64,000 nucleotides of DNA, from the NCBI GenBank assembly GCA_024234855.1, contig JACKNN010000006.1:124001-188000 (forward strand), in the 5' to 3' direction. The notes below the pieces were generated by a model. It had not been told where the DNA came from and ran no database searches. It saw nothing but the letters and a program-made list of their open reading frames with translations. Both the position numbers and the translations under genes were made by a program. This document shows, piece by piece, positions 53,999 to 62,715 of this stretch; the first letter of the stretch is position 1, and every line of letters starts with the position of its first letter. The DNA is from Pseudomonadales bacterium. Lineage in GTDB: Bacteria > Pseudomonadota > Gammaproteobacteria > Pseudomonadales > Halieaceae.

Positions 53999-55081
53999 TT
54001 AGAGATGATTCAGGTACTCGAGCAGGATACGGTTGAACTCAGCGGGCTTCTCCTCCGGCGACATATGCGCGGCCTTGGGAATAAATGCCTTCTTCTGCAG
54101 GCCTGGCATGGTCGTTTCCAGAGTGTCGATGGTCTTCTTGCCCCACTGCAGGGCCGTGTCGTCAACACCCGCGACAAACAGGGAGGGTTGCATAATGCGC
54201 GCACCTGCGAGAAAGGAGGTCTCTTGCCAATTGCGATCGAAATTGCGGTACCAGTTCAGGGCTGGCGTAAAGCCACTGGCGGTGAACTGGGCCACGTAAT
54301 AGTCCAGCGCCGTTTCGCTAAGCCATGCGGGTAACTGCTTGGGATTGCTGATCTTGCGCGCGTAGGGGTCACTCACATTTTCCAACACGGTCTCCCCGGG
54401 CTCGAAGAAGGTCATCCAGCCATCACCGGGCGCAACGTCAGCAGAGAGAGAGTACAGCCCGCTGCGCATTGTGAGATGTGGGTCGCGCGCCATTTCAGCG
54501 TCGGCTTTGCCGATCTCCTGGAAATAGTCCTGGTAGAACACCTTGTCCTTGAAATTGGCCTTCCAGATGGCTGTGGGTGGAATGGGCGGTCGCTGGGAAT
54601 AAGGCGAGCTTACCAGCACCACACCGCGGAACAGGTCGGGGCGCAGCAGCGCGCAGTGTGATGCCACCAGGGTGCCGATATCCCATCCGACTACGACGGC
54701 CGATGTTTCGCCCAGTGCGCCCATCAGTCCAACCACGTCACCCACCAGCTGGGTGATGTCGTAGCTGGGTATCGCTTCGGGTGCGCTGGTCTGGCCGTAC
54801 CCGCGCTGGTCGGGCACGACCACGCGATAGCCCGCCGCGGCCAGCGGCGCGATCTGGTTGCGCCAGGAATACCACAGCAGGGGAAAACCGTGCAGCAGGA
54901 TTACCAGCGGTCCTTTGCCGGCTTCCACATAGTGCATGCGAATGCCGTTGAATTCGGCGAAGCGGTGATTGTAGTTGGCGGGGTTATCGACAGCATTCCC
55001 GGAAGATGCAAGGCTGAGGCGAGGCAACGCCATCGCAGCCAGCAAGGCCATATTGGCAGTCAAAAACGCTCGTCGTTCCAT
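53999..55081 (-). CDS. Tat-exported alpha/beta hydrolase, epoxide-hydrolase-like
   Basis: A 360-residue alpha/beta hydrolase with a twin-arginine-like signal (MERRAFLTANMALLAAMA ending near LSLA). The oxyanion HGFP, the nucleophile D134 in GWDIG, an Asp in GVDD and the His in AAHMSPEEKP match epoxide hydrolases and haloalkane dehalogenases. I chose the second ATG (55081) because AGAGG is eight bases before it and only two before the upstream ATG. A periplasmic location is unusual for this family. It is the first gene of the operon under site C. Confidence 0.85.
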   Translation of the reverse strand: MERRAFLTANMALLAAMALPRLSLASSGNAVDNPANYNHRFAEFNGIRMHYVEAGKGPLVILLHGFPLLWYSWRNQIAPLAAAGYRVVVPDQRGYGQTSAPEAIPSYDITQLVGDVVGLMGALGETSAVVVGWDIGTLVASHCALLRPDLFRGVVLVSSPYSQRPPIPPTAIWKANFKDKVFYQDYFQEIGKADAEMARDPHLTMRSGLYSLSADVAPGDGWMTFFEPGETVLENVSDPYARKISNPKQLPAWLSETALDYYVAQFTASGFTPALNWYRNFDRNWQETSFLAGARIMQPSLFVAGVDDTALQWGKKTIDTLETTMPGLQKKAFIPKAAHMSPEEKPAEFNRILLEYLNHL

Positions 55082-55223
55082 GCTCATGACCTCTTGTCAG
55101 AGTGTAGATGGTTATTCCATGGCAGGAAGGCATGCGGCACCAGTGTGAACGCAGCGTTCCTGGCTAATCCCGTTCTTGCCCCGTTGCTGTCCCGTCCAGA
55201 GCGCGCCGCGCACCACGGGATCT

Positions 55224-55240
55224 TTGGCAACAAATGTCAC
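55224..55240 (+). promoter_or_regulatory. Island operator, site B (drives the sulfatase gene)
   Basis: TTGGCAACAAATGTCAC on the plus strand, 219 bases before the sulfatase start. It is followed by a second conserved block CCxATGxG (55243-55250) and by TACTAT at 55263-55268, 39 bases from the element start. The core can be read as TGGCA-N5-TGTCA, two pentamers ten bases apart. This lies in the 377-base divergent region 55082-55458, which holds sites B and C and no gene I can support. Confidence 0.82.
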
Positions 55241-55262
55241 TACCGATGTGCGGCTTCTGCCC

Positions 55263-55282
55263 TACTATCAGCCTCTATTGTG
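55263..55282. promoter_or_regulatory. Face-to-face -10 elements of the divergent island promoters
   Basis: TACTAT (55263-55268, rightward) and CACAAT (minus strand, 55282-55277, leftward) lie exactly 39 bases from the starts of sites B and C. The two predicted start points fall within about five bases of each other, so each transcript runs through the other's promoter and both have leaders of about 184 bases. Confidence 0.55.
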
Positions 55283-55304
55283 CAACGCAGCTCCCTCATT
55301 GGAG

Positions 55305-55321
55305 GTGACATTTGTTGCCAA
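55305..55321 (-). promoter_or_regulatory. Island operator, site C (drives the hydrolase-DUF1254 operon)
   Basis: The minus strand reads TTGGCAACAAATGTCAC, identical to site B and inverted relative to it, with 81 bases between equivalent points. The second block CCxATGxG is present as CCAATGAG. The hydrolase start is 223 bases away, nearly mirroring the site B to sulfatase distance. Confidence 0.82.
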
Positions 55322-55458
55322 GGTTTTAAGTTCGGGGCAAAGAAAACGGGAAATACCAGGCCGGTATCGGGAAGCAAGCCGCTGGTGCCAGGCCGGTCGA
55401 TAACGTGCGCAGTGTGCTCAACCAACATTGCGCCTCAATATCTTTATGGAGTCATCCG

Positions 55459-57816
55459 ATGAATTCCCTGATAACAATTGTCTGCGTTTTGTTCACCCTG
55501 CTGGTACCGGCCCTGGGAGACGCGCAGGAGAGTCTGCCCTTCCCGCCGAAACAGTCCGGCAGCAAGGCCGGCCCGAGCATCGCGCAATCGGTGTACTCGC
55601 CGAAGCCGGAGCAGAGCCACTTGCCAGCGGATGCACCCAACGTGCTGATTATCATGCTCGACGATGTCGGCCCGGCGATCCCGGATACCTACGGCGGCCC
55701 GGTGCACATGCCGACACTGTCGCGTATTGCCGGTACCGGTATCTCCTACAACCGCTTCCACAACACATCGATATGCTCGCCGACGCGCTCCGCCCTGCTG
55801 ACCGGGCGCAACCACCATCGCGTGGGCTTCGGCCAGATTGCCGAAATGGCCAACGACTGGGACGGCTATACCGGCCGCATGCCACCTACCACGGCGAATT
55901 TGGCAAAGGTGCTGGGCTATTACGGTTACAAGACAGCGGCTTTTGGTAAATGGCACAACACTCCGGCGGCTGAAACAACCTCGCAAGGCCCCTTTGACCT
56001 CTGGCCCACCGGGCGCATGGGTGGCTTCGACCACTTCTATGGCTTTCTCGCCGGCGAATCGGATCAATTCGCACCCGCGCTGGTCGAGAATACTGTCCGT
56101 CTACCCTCTATTGTGCGACCAGAGAACTACCACCTGACCACCGACATGACTGACAAGGCCATTGCCTGGATGAAGCAGGAGCGGGCACTGGCGCCTGACC
56201 AGCCCTTCCTGGTGTACTGGGCTCCCGGCTCCGCGCACGGTCCGCACCAGATATTCAAGGAGTGGGCGGACAAGTACAAAGGCCGGTTCGACCAGGGCTG
56301 GGATGAATTACGGGACGTAATATTTGCCCGCCAGAAGGCGCTGGGCTGGGTTCCCGCCGACGCCAAGCTGACGCCGCGCCACCCCACCATGCCTGCCTGG
56401 GACAGCATTCCCGCTGACGAGCGTCCGTTTCAGTTGCGCCTGATGGAATTATTCGCCGGCATGACTGAACACGCGGACGTGGAGGCCGGTCGCCTGATCG
56501 ATGCACTGGAAGAGCTGGGCATCCGCGATAACACCATCGTCATTTACATCGTCAGCGACAATGGCTCCAGTTCGGAAGGGCAGCGTGGCACCATCAGCGA
56601 ACTGCTGGCTCAGAATGGCCTCCAGTCCCAGATCCAGGACCACATCCACGCCATGGATGAATTGGGCGGCCTGGGCGTGCTCGGCAGTATCAAGACCCAC
56701 AACATGTATCATGCCAGCTGGGCCTGGATGGGTTCGACACCCTACCAGGGCACCAAGTTGAACGCCTCGCGTTTCGGCGGAACGCGGACACCGTTGGCGA
56801 TATCCTGGCCTAAAGGCATAGCCGCCGACAAGAAGCCGCGCAGCCAGTTCCACCACATCAACGACATCGTGCCGACGCTGTACGACGTGATTGGCGTAGT
56901 ACCTCCCAAAATGGTTGATGGTGTGACCCAGGATCCGATCGATGGCGTTAGCATGAAGTACAGCTTTGACGATGCCGAAGCGCCAGGACAGAAAAAGACG
57001 CAGTACTTCGAGGTGATGGGCGACAGGGCGATTTACCACGACGGCTGGATGGCCTCGGCCTGGGGGCCGAAAATGCCTTGGGAGGTCGGGATTCCGGCGG
57101 GCCTTGCCACCTGGTCTCCGGAGAATGATCCCTGGCAGTTGTACAACCTGGAAACGGATTTCTCGCAGTCCACCGATGTCGCCGCCTTGTATCCCGAAAA
57201 GCTGGCGGAGCTGAAACAACTGTTTGACCGGGAGGCGATCAGCAACAAGGTCAATCCTGTAGGAGGAGGCCTGTGGTCAGTGGTCTACAGCCCGATGTCG
57301 GCGCCGCAGAATCCTGCGACTTCCTTCGACTATACGCAGGATGTGGTCGGCATTCCCGAGTTTGCCGGACCGAAGGTCGGTGTGCGCAGTAATCTGGTGA
57401 CGATTGACGTGGATATCCAGCCGGACTCTGACGGTGTGCTGTACGCACTGGGTGGCTTTTCCGGCGGCCTCACGCTGTGGGTGGACAAGGGCAAACTGAG
57501 CTACGAGTACAACCTGTTCGAGTTAGAACGCACGCGCATTGATGTGGCCGAAGCCCTGCCTACCGGCAAGCTCAAGATAGAAGTGGAAACACGCATCGGC
57601 AAAACGCGGGGGGCCGCTGACATCACTATTCGGGTCGATGGCAAAGAAGTAGCCAACGGCCAGGTGCCGCGCACCGCCTCCTTCGCCTTTACCGCCAACG
57701 ATGCGTTCGACATCGGCATGGACAGTTACTCGCCGGTCTCGCTAGCCTACTTTGAGCGGGCGCCATTCAAGTTCAATGGCGACATCGCGAAGGTACACAT
57801 CGATTACCTGAAGTAG
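55459..57816 (+). CDS. Exported arylsulfatase-type sulfatase
   Basis: A 785-residue periplasmic sulfatase with signal peptide MNSLITIVCVLFTLLVPALGDA. The formylglycine motif is C106-SPTR with SALLTGRN after it, and the calcium-binding Asp pair is D68/D69 in IIMLDDVG. Further metal/substrate residues are in FGKWHN and SDNGSSSEG. It hydrolyses a sulfate ester and needs a formylglycine-generating enzyme encoded elsewhere. I chose ATG 55459 with TGGAG eight bases upstream. It is transcribed from site B. Confidence 0.92.
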   Translation: MNSLITIVCVLFTLLVPALGDAQESLPFPPKQSGSKAGPSIAQSVYSPKPEQSHLPADAPNVLIIMLDDVGPAIPDTYGGPVHMPTLSRIAGTGISYNRFHNTSICSPTRSALLTGRNHHRVGFGQIAEMANDWDGYTGRMPPTTANLAKVLGYYGYKTAAFGKWHNTPAAETTSQGPFDLWPTGRMGGFDHFYGFLAGESDQFAPALVENTVRLPSIVRPENYHLTTDMTDKAIAWMKQERALAPDQPFLVYWAPGSAHGPHQIFKEWADKYKGRFDQGWDELRDVIFARQKALGWVPADAKLTPRHPTMPAWDSIPADERPFQLRLMELFAGMTEHADVEAGRLIDALEELGIRDNTIVIYIVSDNGSSSEGQRGTISELLAQNGLQSQIQDHIHAMDELGGLGVLGSIKTHNMYHASWAWMGSTPYQGTKLNASRFGGTRTPLAISWPKGIAADKKPRSQFHHINDIVPTLYDVIGVVPPKMVDGVTQDPIDGVSMKYSFDDAEAPGQKKTQYFEVMGDRAIYHDGWMASAWGPKMPWEVGIPAGLATWSPENDPWQLYNLETDFSQSTDVAALYPEKLAELKQLFDREAISNKVNPVGGGLWSVVYSPMSAPQNPATSFDYTQDVVGIPEFAGPKVGVRSNLVTIDVDIQPDSDGVLYALGGFSGGLTLWVDKGKLSYEYNLFELERTRIDVAEALPTGKLKIEVETRIGKTRGAADITIRVDGKEVANGQVPRTASFAFTANDAFDIGMDSYSPVSLAYFERAPFKFNGDIAKVHIDYLK

Positions 57817-57908
57817 GGCATTTCCGTTTTTCACCTCCATCGTGGCGCCTGACTTTGCCAGCGGCGGCGGTGTCGTCCTGGTATCCGTCCAGGCACCGCG
57901 GTAGATCC

Positions 57909-57925
57909 TTGGCGACAAATGTCAT
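57909..57925 (+). promoter_or_regulatory. Island operator, site D (before the GST operon)
   Basis: TTGGCGACAAATGTCAT, one core change from sites A-C. The second block reads CCAATGGG, and TACGAT at 57948-57953 begins 39 bases from the element start, the same as at site B. Downstream the two promoters also share CAGxCTCxAT. Transcription would begin near 57960, giving a 61-base leader for the GST gene. Confidence 0.78.
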
Positions 57926-58020
57926 CACCAATGGGCCCTCCTGGCATTACGATACAGTCTCAATAGCATTGCTTAGTTCGCCGCCGTTTGTCGCCGGGTT
58001 TTGATCGAGAGGAGAGTGGT

Positions 58021-59187
58021 ATGTCCGGGTCCGCAACAGCAGATTATACTCTCTGGGGTACACCGCACTCCCTGTATACCGGAAAAATACGCTCCTACCT
58101 GATCAAGAAGGGCGTGCCATTTCGCCAGGTGTGCCCGCCCCATCCGCGGTTTCGCAGCGAGATAAAGCCCGCCATTCGATTGAAGGTTGCGCCGGTTCTA
58201 GAGACCCCCGAAGGGCGCATCCTGCAGGACACGACCGATATGATTGAGTACTTCGAGTCGTTTCTACCGCGGCCACTGATGGTTCCCGAGACGCCGGTAC
58301 AGCGTGCTGTCGCCTGGTTGATTGGCGCCTTTGGCTCCGAGGGCCTGTTGCCGGCGGCAATGTCCTATCGCTGGAGCTATCGCGCCGAGCAGGAAAACTT
58401 CCTGCGCGCGGAGTTCGGACGCGGCGTGCACAGCGGGCCGGACCGCGAGGCACGTCTGGCCGCCGGCTTGCAGTTGATGAATTATTTCAACGATTTTCTG
58501 CCGGTACTGGGGGTGACGGAGCAGACCCGCCCCGTGATTGAGACCGCATATCTGGAACTGCTGGACGCTCTCGATATCCATTTCCAGCACTACCCCTATA
58601 TTCTGGGCGGCCGTCCCAGCATTGCTGACTGCGGCCTGATGGCGCCGCTCTATGCGCACCTTGCACGGGACCCGGTACCGACCACCCTGATGAAAAACAA
58701 GGCGCCGAATGTGTATCGTTGGACCGAGCGAATGAATCTCGCCGCGATTGCCGATGGTGAGTTTCCCAACTGCCCCGAGACCTACCTGCCCGGGGATGCA
58801 ATACCACCCACGCTGGAACCCGTGCTGCGCCTTATCTTCCAGGACTGGGCGCCCGATATTCTGGCCAACGCTGCGTGCTACAACGCCTGGATCAGTGCTA
58901 ATGCGGATCTGGCCGCGGGTGCCCTGGTGGCGCTGGATGGCGCGCGCTCGGTACACCCGACCCTGGGGCCCATCGAATACACCCTGCGTGATTGCGCCAT
59001 GCGTCGGGCCAGTTCACCCCATGCCCTCTGGCACTTCGACCGGGCGGCATCTTACGCCATGGGCCTGATCGGCAAACCGGCGAAGGCGCAGGCGGCGTTG
59101 CTCAAGCGCACCGGCGGGGAGTGGGTGCTGGGGGTGGCGCTGGCGCGACCGATGCAGCGCCGGGATTATGTGCTGGTGGTGTGCTGA
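58021..59187 (+). CDS. Glutathione S-transferase family protein, long form
   Basis: A 388-residue protein with an N-terminal thioredoxin-like GST domain (TLWGTPHSLYTGKIRSYL, with Pro-Val and the Glu-Thr-Pro turn VLETPEGRILQDT) and a helical C-domain with the SIADCGLMAPLYAHL motif. Some 130 residues beyond the usual GST length extend the C terminus. It could conjugate glutathione to, or isomerise, an intermediate. GAGAGGAGAG precedes ATG 58021. It is the first gene of a rightward operon of at least six genes under site D. Confidence 0.85.
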   Translation: MSGSATADYTLWGTPHSLYTGKIRSYLIKKGVPFRQVCPPHPRFRSEIKPAIRLKVAPVLETPEGRILQDTTDMIEYFESFLPRPLMVPETPVQRAVAWLIGAFGSEGLLPAAMSYRWSYRAEQENFLRAEFGRGVHSGPDREARLAAGLQLMNYFNDFLPVLGVTEQTRPVIETAYLELLDALDIHFQHYPYILGGRPSIADCGLMAPLYAHLARDPVPTTLMKNKAPNVYRWTERMNLAAIADGEFPNCPETYLPGDAIPPTLEPVLRLIFQDWAPDILANAACYNAWISANADLAAGALVALDGARSVHPTLGPIEYTLRDCAMRRASSPHALWHFDRAASYAMGLIGKPAKAQAALLKRTGGEWVLGVALARPMQRRDYVLVVC

Positions 59188-59228
59188 GTGCCTCGGGATC
59201 GACAGTGACGAACACAACAGGAGCTTTG

Positions 59229-60044
59229 ATGGATTTTCCGACGCGACAAATACAGATAAACGGCATCCGCATGAACGTGGTAATCGTGGGCGAGGGCCCC
59301 GATGTACTGCTGGTGCACGGCTACCCGGATACTCATGCGATCTGGCGCCACCAAATCCCGGTGTTGGTCGCGGCCGGCTACCGGGTGATCGCACCTGATA
59401 CACGCGGTTGTGGTGAAACTGAAATCTCCCCCGGGCGCGCTGATTATAATATTCACAATCTGGTAGCCGATCTCATCGGGCTGCTGGACGCGCTGGGCAT
59501 CGACAGGGTGAGGCTGGTGGCGCACGACTGGGGTGCGGGAATCAGCTGGCAGTTGGCGATCGATCACCCTGAGCGGGTGGACCGATATGTCGCGCTGTCC
59601 ACGGGGCATCCCATGGCTTATCGCAGCGGGGGCCTGGCCCAGAAACTCAAGGGCTACTACACCATGATGTTCCAGTTGCCCTGGCTTCCGGAATGGCTGT
59701 TGAGTGGATTCAACTGGTTCGGCTTGCGCCTCCTGACGGGTTTTCCCGAGGAGCACTCGCAGTGGATATCGCAACAATCGCGCCCGGGGCGCCTGCGGGC
59801 CGGCCTCAATTATTATCGGGCCAACGCAGGCCTGTTTATCAGCGGCTACAGCGCCAATGCCAGGGTGCGGGTGCTGGGCGTGTGGAGTAGCGGCGATCGC
59901 TTCCTCGCCGAGGGGCAGATGCGTGATTCCGCCAGGTTTGTCGACGGCACCTTCCGTTATGCGCGTATCGAAGGCGCCAACCACTGGCTGCAATTGAGTG
60001 GTGCAGACAAATTCAATCCGCTGTTGCTGGACTACTTAAAATAG
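59229..60044 (+). CDS. Cytoplasmic alpha/beta hydrolase, epoxide-hydrolase/dehalogenase-like
   Basis: A 271-residue enzyme without a signal peptide. The oxyanion motif is HGYP, the nucleophile D100 is in HDWG, the acid lies in SSGDRFLAEG and the base His in GANHWLQ. It is similar in type to the exported hydrolase at 54 kb but cytoplasmic. AGGAG precedes ATG 59229. It follows the GST by 41 bases and precedes the VOC fusion by ten. Ester, epoxide or halide chemistry cannot be distinguished. Confidence 0.9.
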   Translation: MDFPTRQIQINGIRMNVVIVGEGPDVLLVHGYPDTHAIWRHQIPVLVAAGYRVIAPDTRGCGETEISPGRADYNIHNLVADLIGLLDALGIDRVRLVAHDWGAGISWQLAIDHPERVDRYVALSTGHPMAYRSGGLAQKLKGYYTMMFQLPWLPEWLLSGFNWFGLRLLTGFPEEHSQWISQQSRPGRLRAGLNYYRANAGLFISGYSANARVRVLGVWSSGDRFLAEGQMRDSARFVDGTFRYARIEGANHWLQLSGADKFNPLLLDYLK

Positions 60045-60054
60045 GGCTACAGAC

Positions 60055-61230
60055 ATGATTCAAGGTATAAACCACATATCTCTCTCTGTGCCGTCACTTG
60101 ATAAGGCCCTGGAATTCTACTGCGGACTGCTGGGCTTTGAACTGGTCGACCGTGCCTCCTGGCAAGCGGACTCGAAAATCTCCCGCATCTACTCCCGGAT
60201 CACGCAGATCGAGGGTACGGCCGCCGAAGCCGCGCATGTGCGCGGCCCGAACCTGGTGCTTGAAATCTTCCAGTTCAATGCCGGTGGCGCCAAGCCCCAG
60301 GACCCGGACCGCCCGGTGATCGATCACGGCATTGCGCATTTTTGTCTCGCGGTAACGGAGCTCGATAACGAATACCAGCGTCTCAAGGCCGCGGGGATGG
60401 GGTTTATGGGCGAGCCCACCAAGGTGGCTCCAGGTATCCGCGCGGTATACGGACGCGACCCTTTCGGCAATGTCATCGAACTGGAAGAGGCGAAGGGCAG
60501 GGCGCTGGCCAGTATGTCGGGACTGGAGGTCATAAAAAACAAGGTGGTCACCTGGGGATTAGCGCTGGTATTCGCGGCTTTATTTTTGGGCTTTACGCTG
60601 TGGCAGACACCGTCGCTGTGGAGTGGCCCGCTGACACCTGAGGATATCGACCACTATGCGGCAGAATTGGATCGGCACACGGTGCTGGCGCCGGCCGAGA
60701 AGGCGGCCTTTATAGCCCGCGTGCGCGAGTGGGCAGCGACGGATGATGGCCGCCCTGTGTTACTGGTCAACCTGATGCGCTATCGCGATAGACTCGGCGA
60801 GCTACCCGCCGCTATCGAGTTCGAGGGCACCCCCGGCGAGGCCAACGACTACTACGAGCAACTGACGGTGCCACTGGCATTGAAACGCGGCGAGTATCCG
60901 CTGATTGGCGGCGACGCCCAGGCCACCAGTCTCACCGCGTCGGATGCCGAGGACGCCAACCAGTGGGAGCGCGTGGTGGTGATGCGGGCACCCAGTCGGC
61001 GGGCGTTTATCGAGTTTATGGCCGATCCGGCCTACGGTCCGACCATTCCCTACAAGATGGCGGCCGCCGATGTCGTGCTGATTCCGGTCGATGCGCAGAT
61101 CGTGGTGCCGGATTTGCGCTGGCTGGTGGGCGGCTTGCTGTTGATAGCCTTCCTCGGGGTCGGTTGGTGGCGCGCCGCCCGGAGCTTGCGCCGCATTCAC
61201 CTGCCGACCCGATCGGGAGAGACCTCGTGA
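60055..61230 (+). CDS. VOC (glyoxalase-fold) domain fused to a membrane-anchored DUF1330-like domain
   Basis: A 391-residue protein with an unusual layout. Residues 1-150 are a VOC domain with a plausible metal set H7, E70, H91 and E142. A membrane span follows (164-184), then a ferredoxin-like domain resembling DUF1330 (PVLLVNLMRYRD, DYYEQ, YPLIGGDAQ, VVVMRAPSRRAFIEFM), then a second span (354-371) and a basic tail. Both spans put the middle domain on the periplasmic side if the VOC part is cytoplasmic. It may be a membrane-bound lyase, isomerase or dioxygenase-like enzyme. It overlaps the next gene by four bases. Confidence 0.8.
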   Translation: MIQGINHISLSVPSLDKALEFYCGLLGFELVDRASWQADSKISRIYSRITQIEGTAAEAAHVRGPNLVLEIFQFNAGGAKPQDPDRPVIDHGIAHFCLAVTELDNEYQRLKAAGMGFMGEPTKVAPGIRAVYGRDPFGNVIELEEAKGRALASMSGLEVIKNKVVTWGLALVFAALFLGFTLWQTPSLWSGPLTPEDIDHYAAELDRHTVLAPAEKAAFIARVREWAATDDGRPVLLVNLMRYRDRLGELPAAIEFEGTPGEANDYYEQLTVPLALKRGEYPLIGGDAQATSLTASDAEDANQWERVVVMRAPSRRAFIEFMADPAYGPTIPYKMAAADVVLIPVDAQIVVPDLRWLVGGLLLIAFLGVGWWRAARSLRRIHLPTRSGETS

Positions 61231-62672
61231 CAGCAACGGTTTTTTGTCCGCCGCTAAACCAGCTGGCCCTGTCGGTGGTGGACTTGCGCCGCACCGAGGC
61301 CTGGTTTGTCGAAGGCCTGGGTTTTCTGCCGGCTGGCGGCAGCATTTTAATGATGAGTGGACCTGTCGCGGGCCTGGTGCAGGGCCTGCCCGGCGCTGCG
61401 TCCTGTGCCTGGTGGCTGGTGGGCCGCAACAGCTGGTTTCAGCTGGAACTGTTCCAGTTCCGTCGCCCTGTCGCCAAATTGATGACAGCGGATTTTCGAC
61501 CCTGTGATGTGGGTTATACCCGCATGGGCGTACATGTCGTGGATTTTGATACGGCGCTCGCCAATCTGGCCCGACTGGGCAGCGAGCCGCTGGCGCCAAC
61601 CCAGGGTCAGCCGGGGCAGCGCCGCGCCGTTGTGCGCAGCCCCGATGGCGTCTTTGTCGAAATCATGGAAGACGATCCACTGCCACAGCCCGTGGGAAGC
61701 GAACGTGGCGATTGCCCGGTTGCGGTGCGATCGGTGACCCTGTCAACTCCCAACCTGGAGGCGTCGGTTGCCTACCTGACCGCGATCAATGGCAAGGGGC
61801 CGGAGGAAATTGCCCTGCACACGGCTGAGCATGAAACCCTGTGGGGTCTGCCCGGTGCCATTTGTAAACGCGCGGTATTTCGCTCGGGTGATGTACTGGT
61901 CGAAGTTGTCCAGTACTTCGACCCTCCCGGCAAACCATGGCCGCCTGGCTATGCGATCAGCGATCAGGGCATTCTCAATATCTGTTACGGCATGCGCCTT
62001 AAGGAGCAACACCGCGAGGTCTACCGGCGGACGGTGGACTTCGGCGCCAAACCCAATTGCAGGCCGCTGTATTTTGACAAGGGCGGCATTGTCTATATGA
62101 ATGACCACTACGGATTTTCGGTAGAGATAACCTGTATCCCGGCGGGTTCCCGGGATGTGAAGTACGGCTTCGAACCACTGCCGCGGGAGCAGCGGCCCCG
62201 GCTCGACAAAGTGCATGTTAGCGGCAAAGCCGATATAGCGGCTCCGGTGGATACTGTCTGGCAGATTCTCAATGACCACGACTCGATGGCGAAATGGAGC
62301 GGGTTTGACACGGTGCATCGCACTTGCGAGGGTGCGCCCGACCCCAATGGTTACGGCGCGCAGCGGTTCATGCAGGGCAAGCCCGGCCGTGTGGTGGAGC
62401 AAATCATCGGTGTCGAGCCACAGCGGGCCATCTACTACCGGGTGATCGAGGGCGGGCCAATACGGTTTCACAACGGCGAGATACTGCTGCGCCCAACGGA
62501 CAAGGGATGTGAGGTGCGGTGGTCGATACGCTGTCGCAACAAGTATCCCTTTACCGGCGGCCTGGTGCGGCGGGTGATGCAGAAAATGCTGGACGGCACA
62601 CTGCAGCGCGGACTTCGGCCCTTTGCCGAAAGTCCGACAGACCCACAGGCGGACAGGCCAGCGATTCGATAA
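61227..62672 (+). CDS. Double VOC plus SRPBCC fusion protein
   Basis: A 481-residue cytoplasmic protein. Two VOC modules (about 8-150 and 165-305) are followed by an SRPBCC/polyketide-cyclase-like domain (325-475; VSGKADIAAPVDTVWQIL, MAKWSGF). The His usually found in the first VOC strand is Gln12 in module one and Thr in module two, so the metal site is not standard. I chose GTG 61227, which overlaps the previous stop (GTGA) and has GGGAGA six bases upstream. It may bind and reshape a bulky cyclic intermediate; that is inference. Confidence 0.78.
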   Translation: MTATVFCPPLNQLALSVVDLRRTEAWFVEGLGFLPAGGSILMMSGPVAGLVQGLPGAASCAWWLVGRNSWFQLELFQFRRPVAKLMTADFRPCDVGYTRMGVHVVDFDTALANLARLGSEPLAPTQGQPGQRRAVVRSPDGVFVEIMEDDPLPQPVGSERGDCPVAVRSVTLSTPNLEASVAYLTAINGKGPEEIALHTAEHETLWGLPGAICKRAVFRSGDVLVEVVQYFDPPGKPWPPGYAISDQGILNICYGMRLKEQHREVYRRTVDFGAKPNCRPLYFDKGGIVYMNDHYGFSVEITCIPAGSRDVKYGFEPLPREQRPRLDKVHVSGKADIAAPVDTVWQILNDHDSMAKWSGFDTVHRTCEGAPDPNGYGAQRFMQGKPGRVVEQIIGVEPQRAIYYRVIEGGPIRFHNGEILLRPTDKGCEVRWSIRCRNKYPFTGGLVRRVMQKMLDGTLQRGLRPFAESPTDPQADRPAIR

Positions 62673-62715
62673 TTGAATACAAACACTTCACAGCTACAGC
62701 ATCAGAGATACAGTT

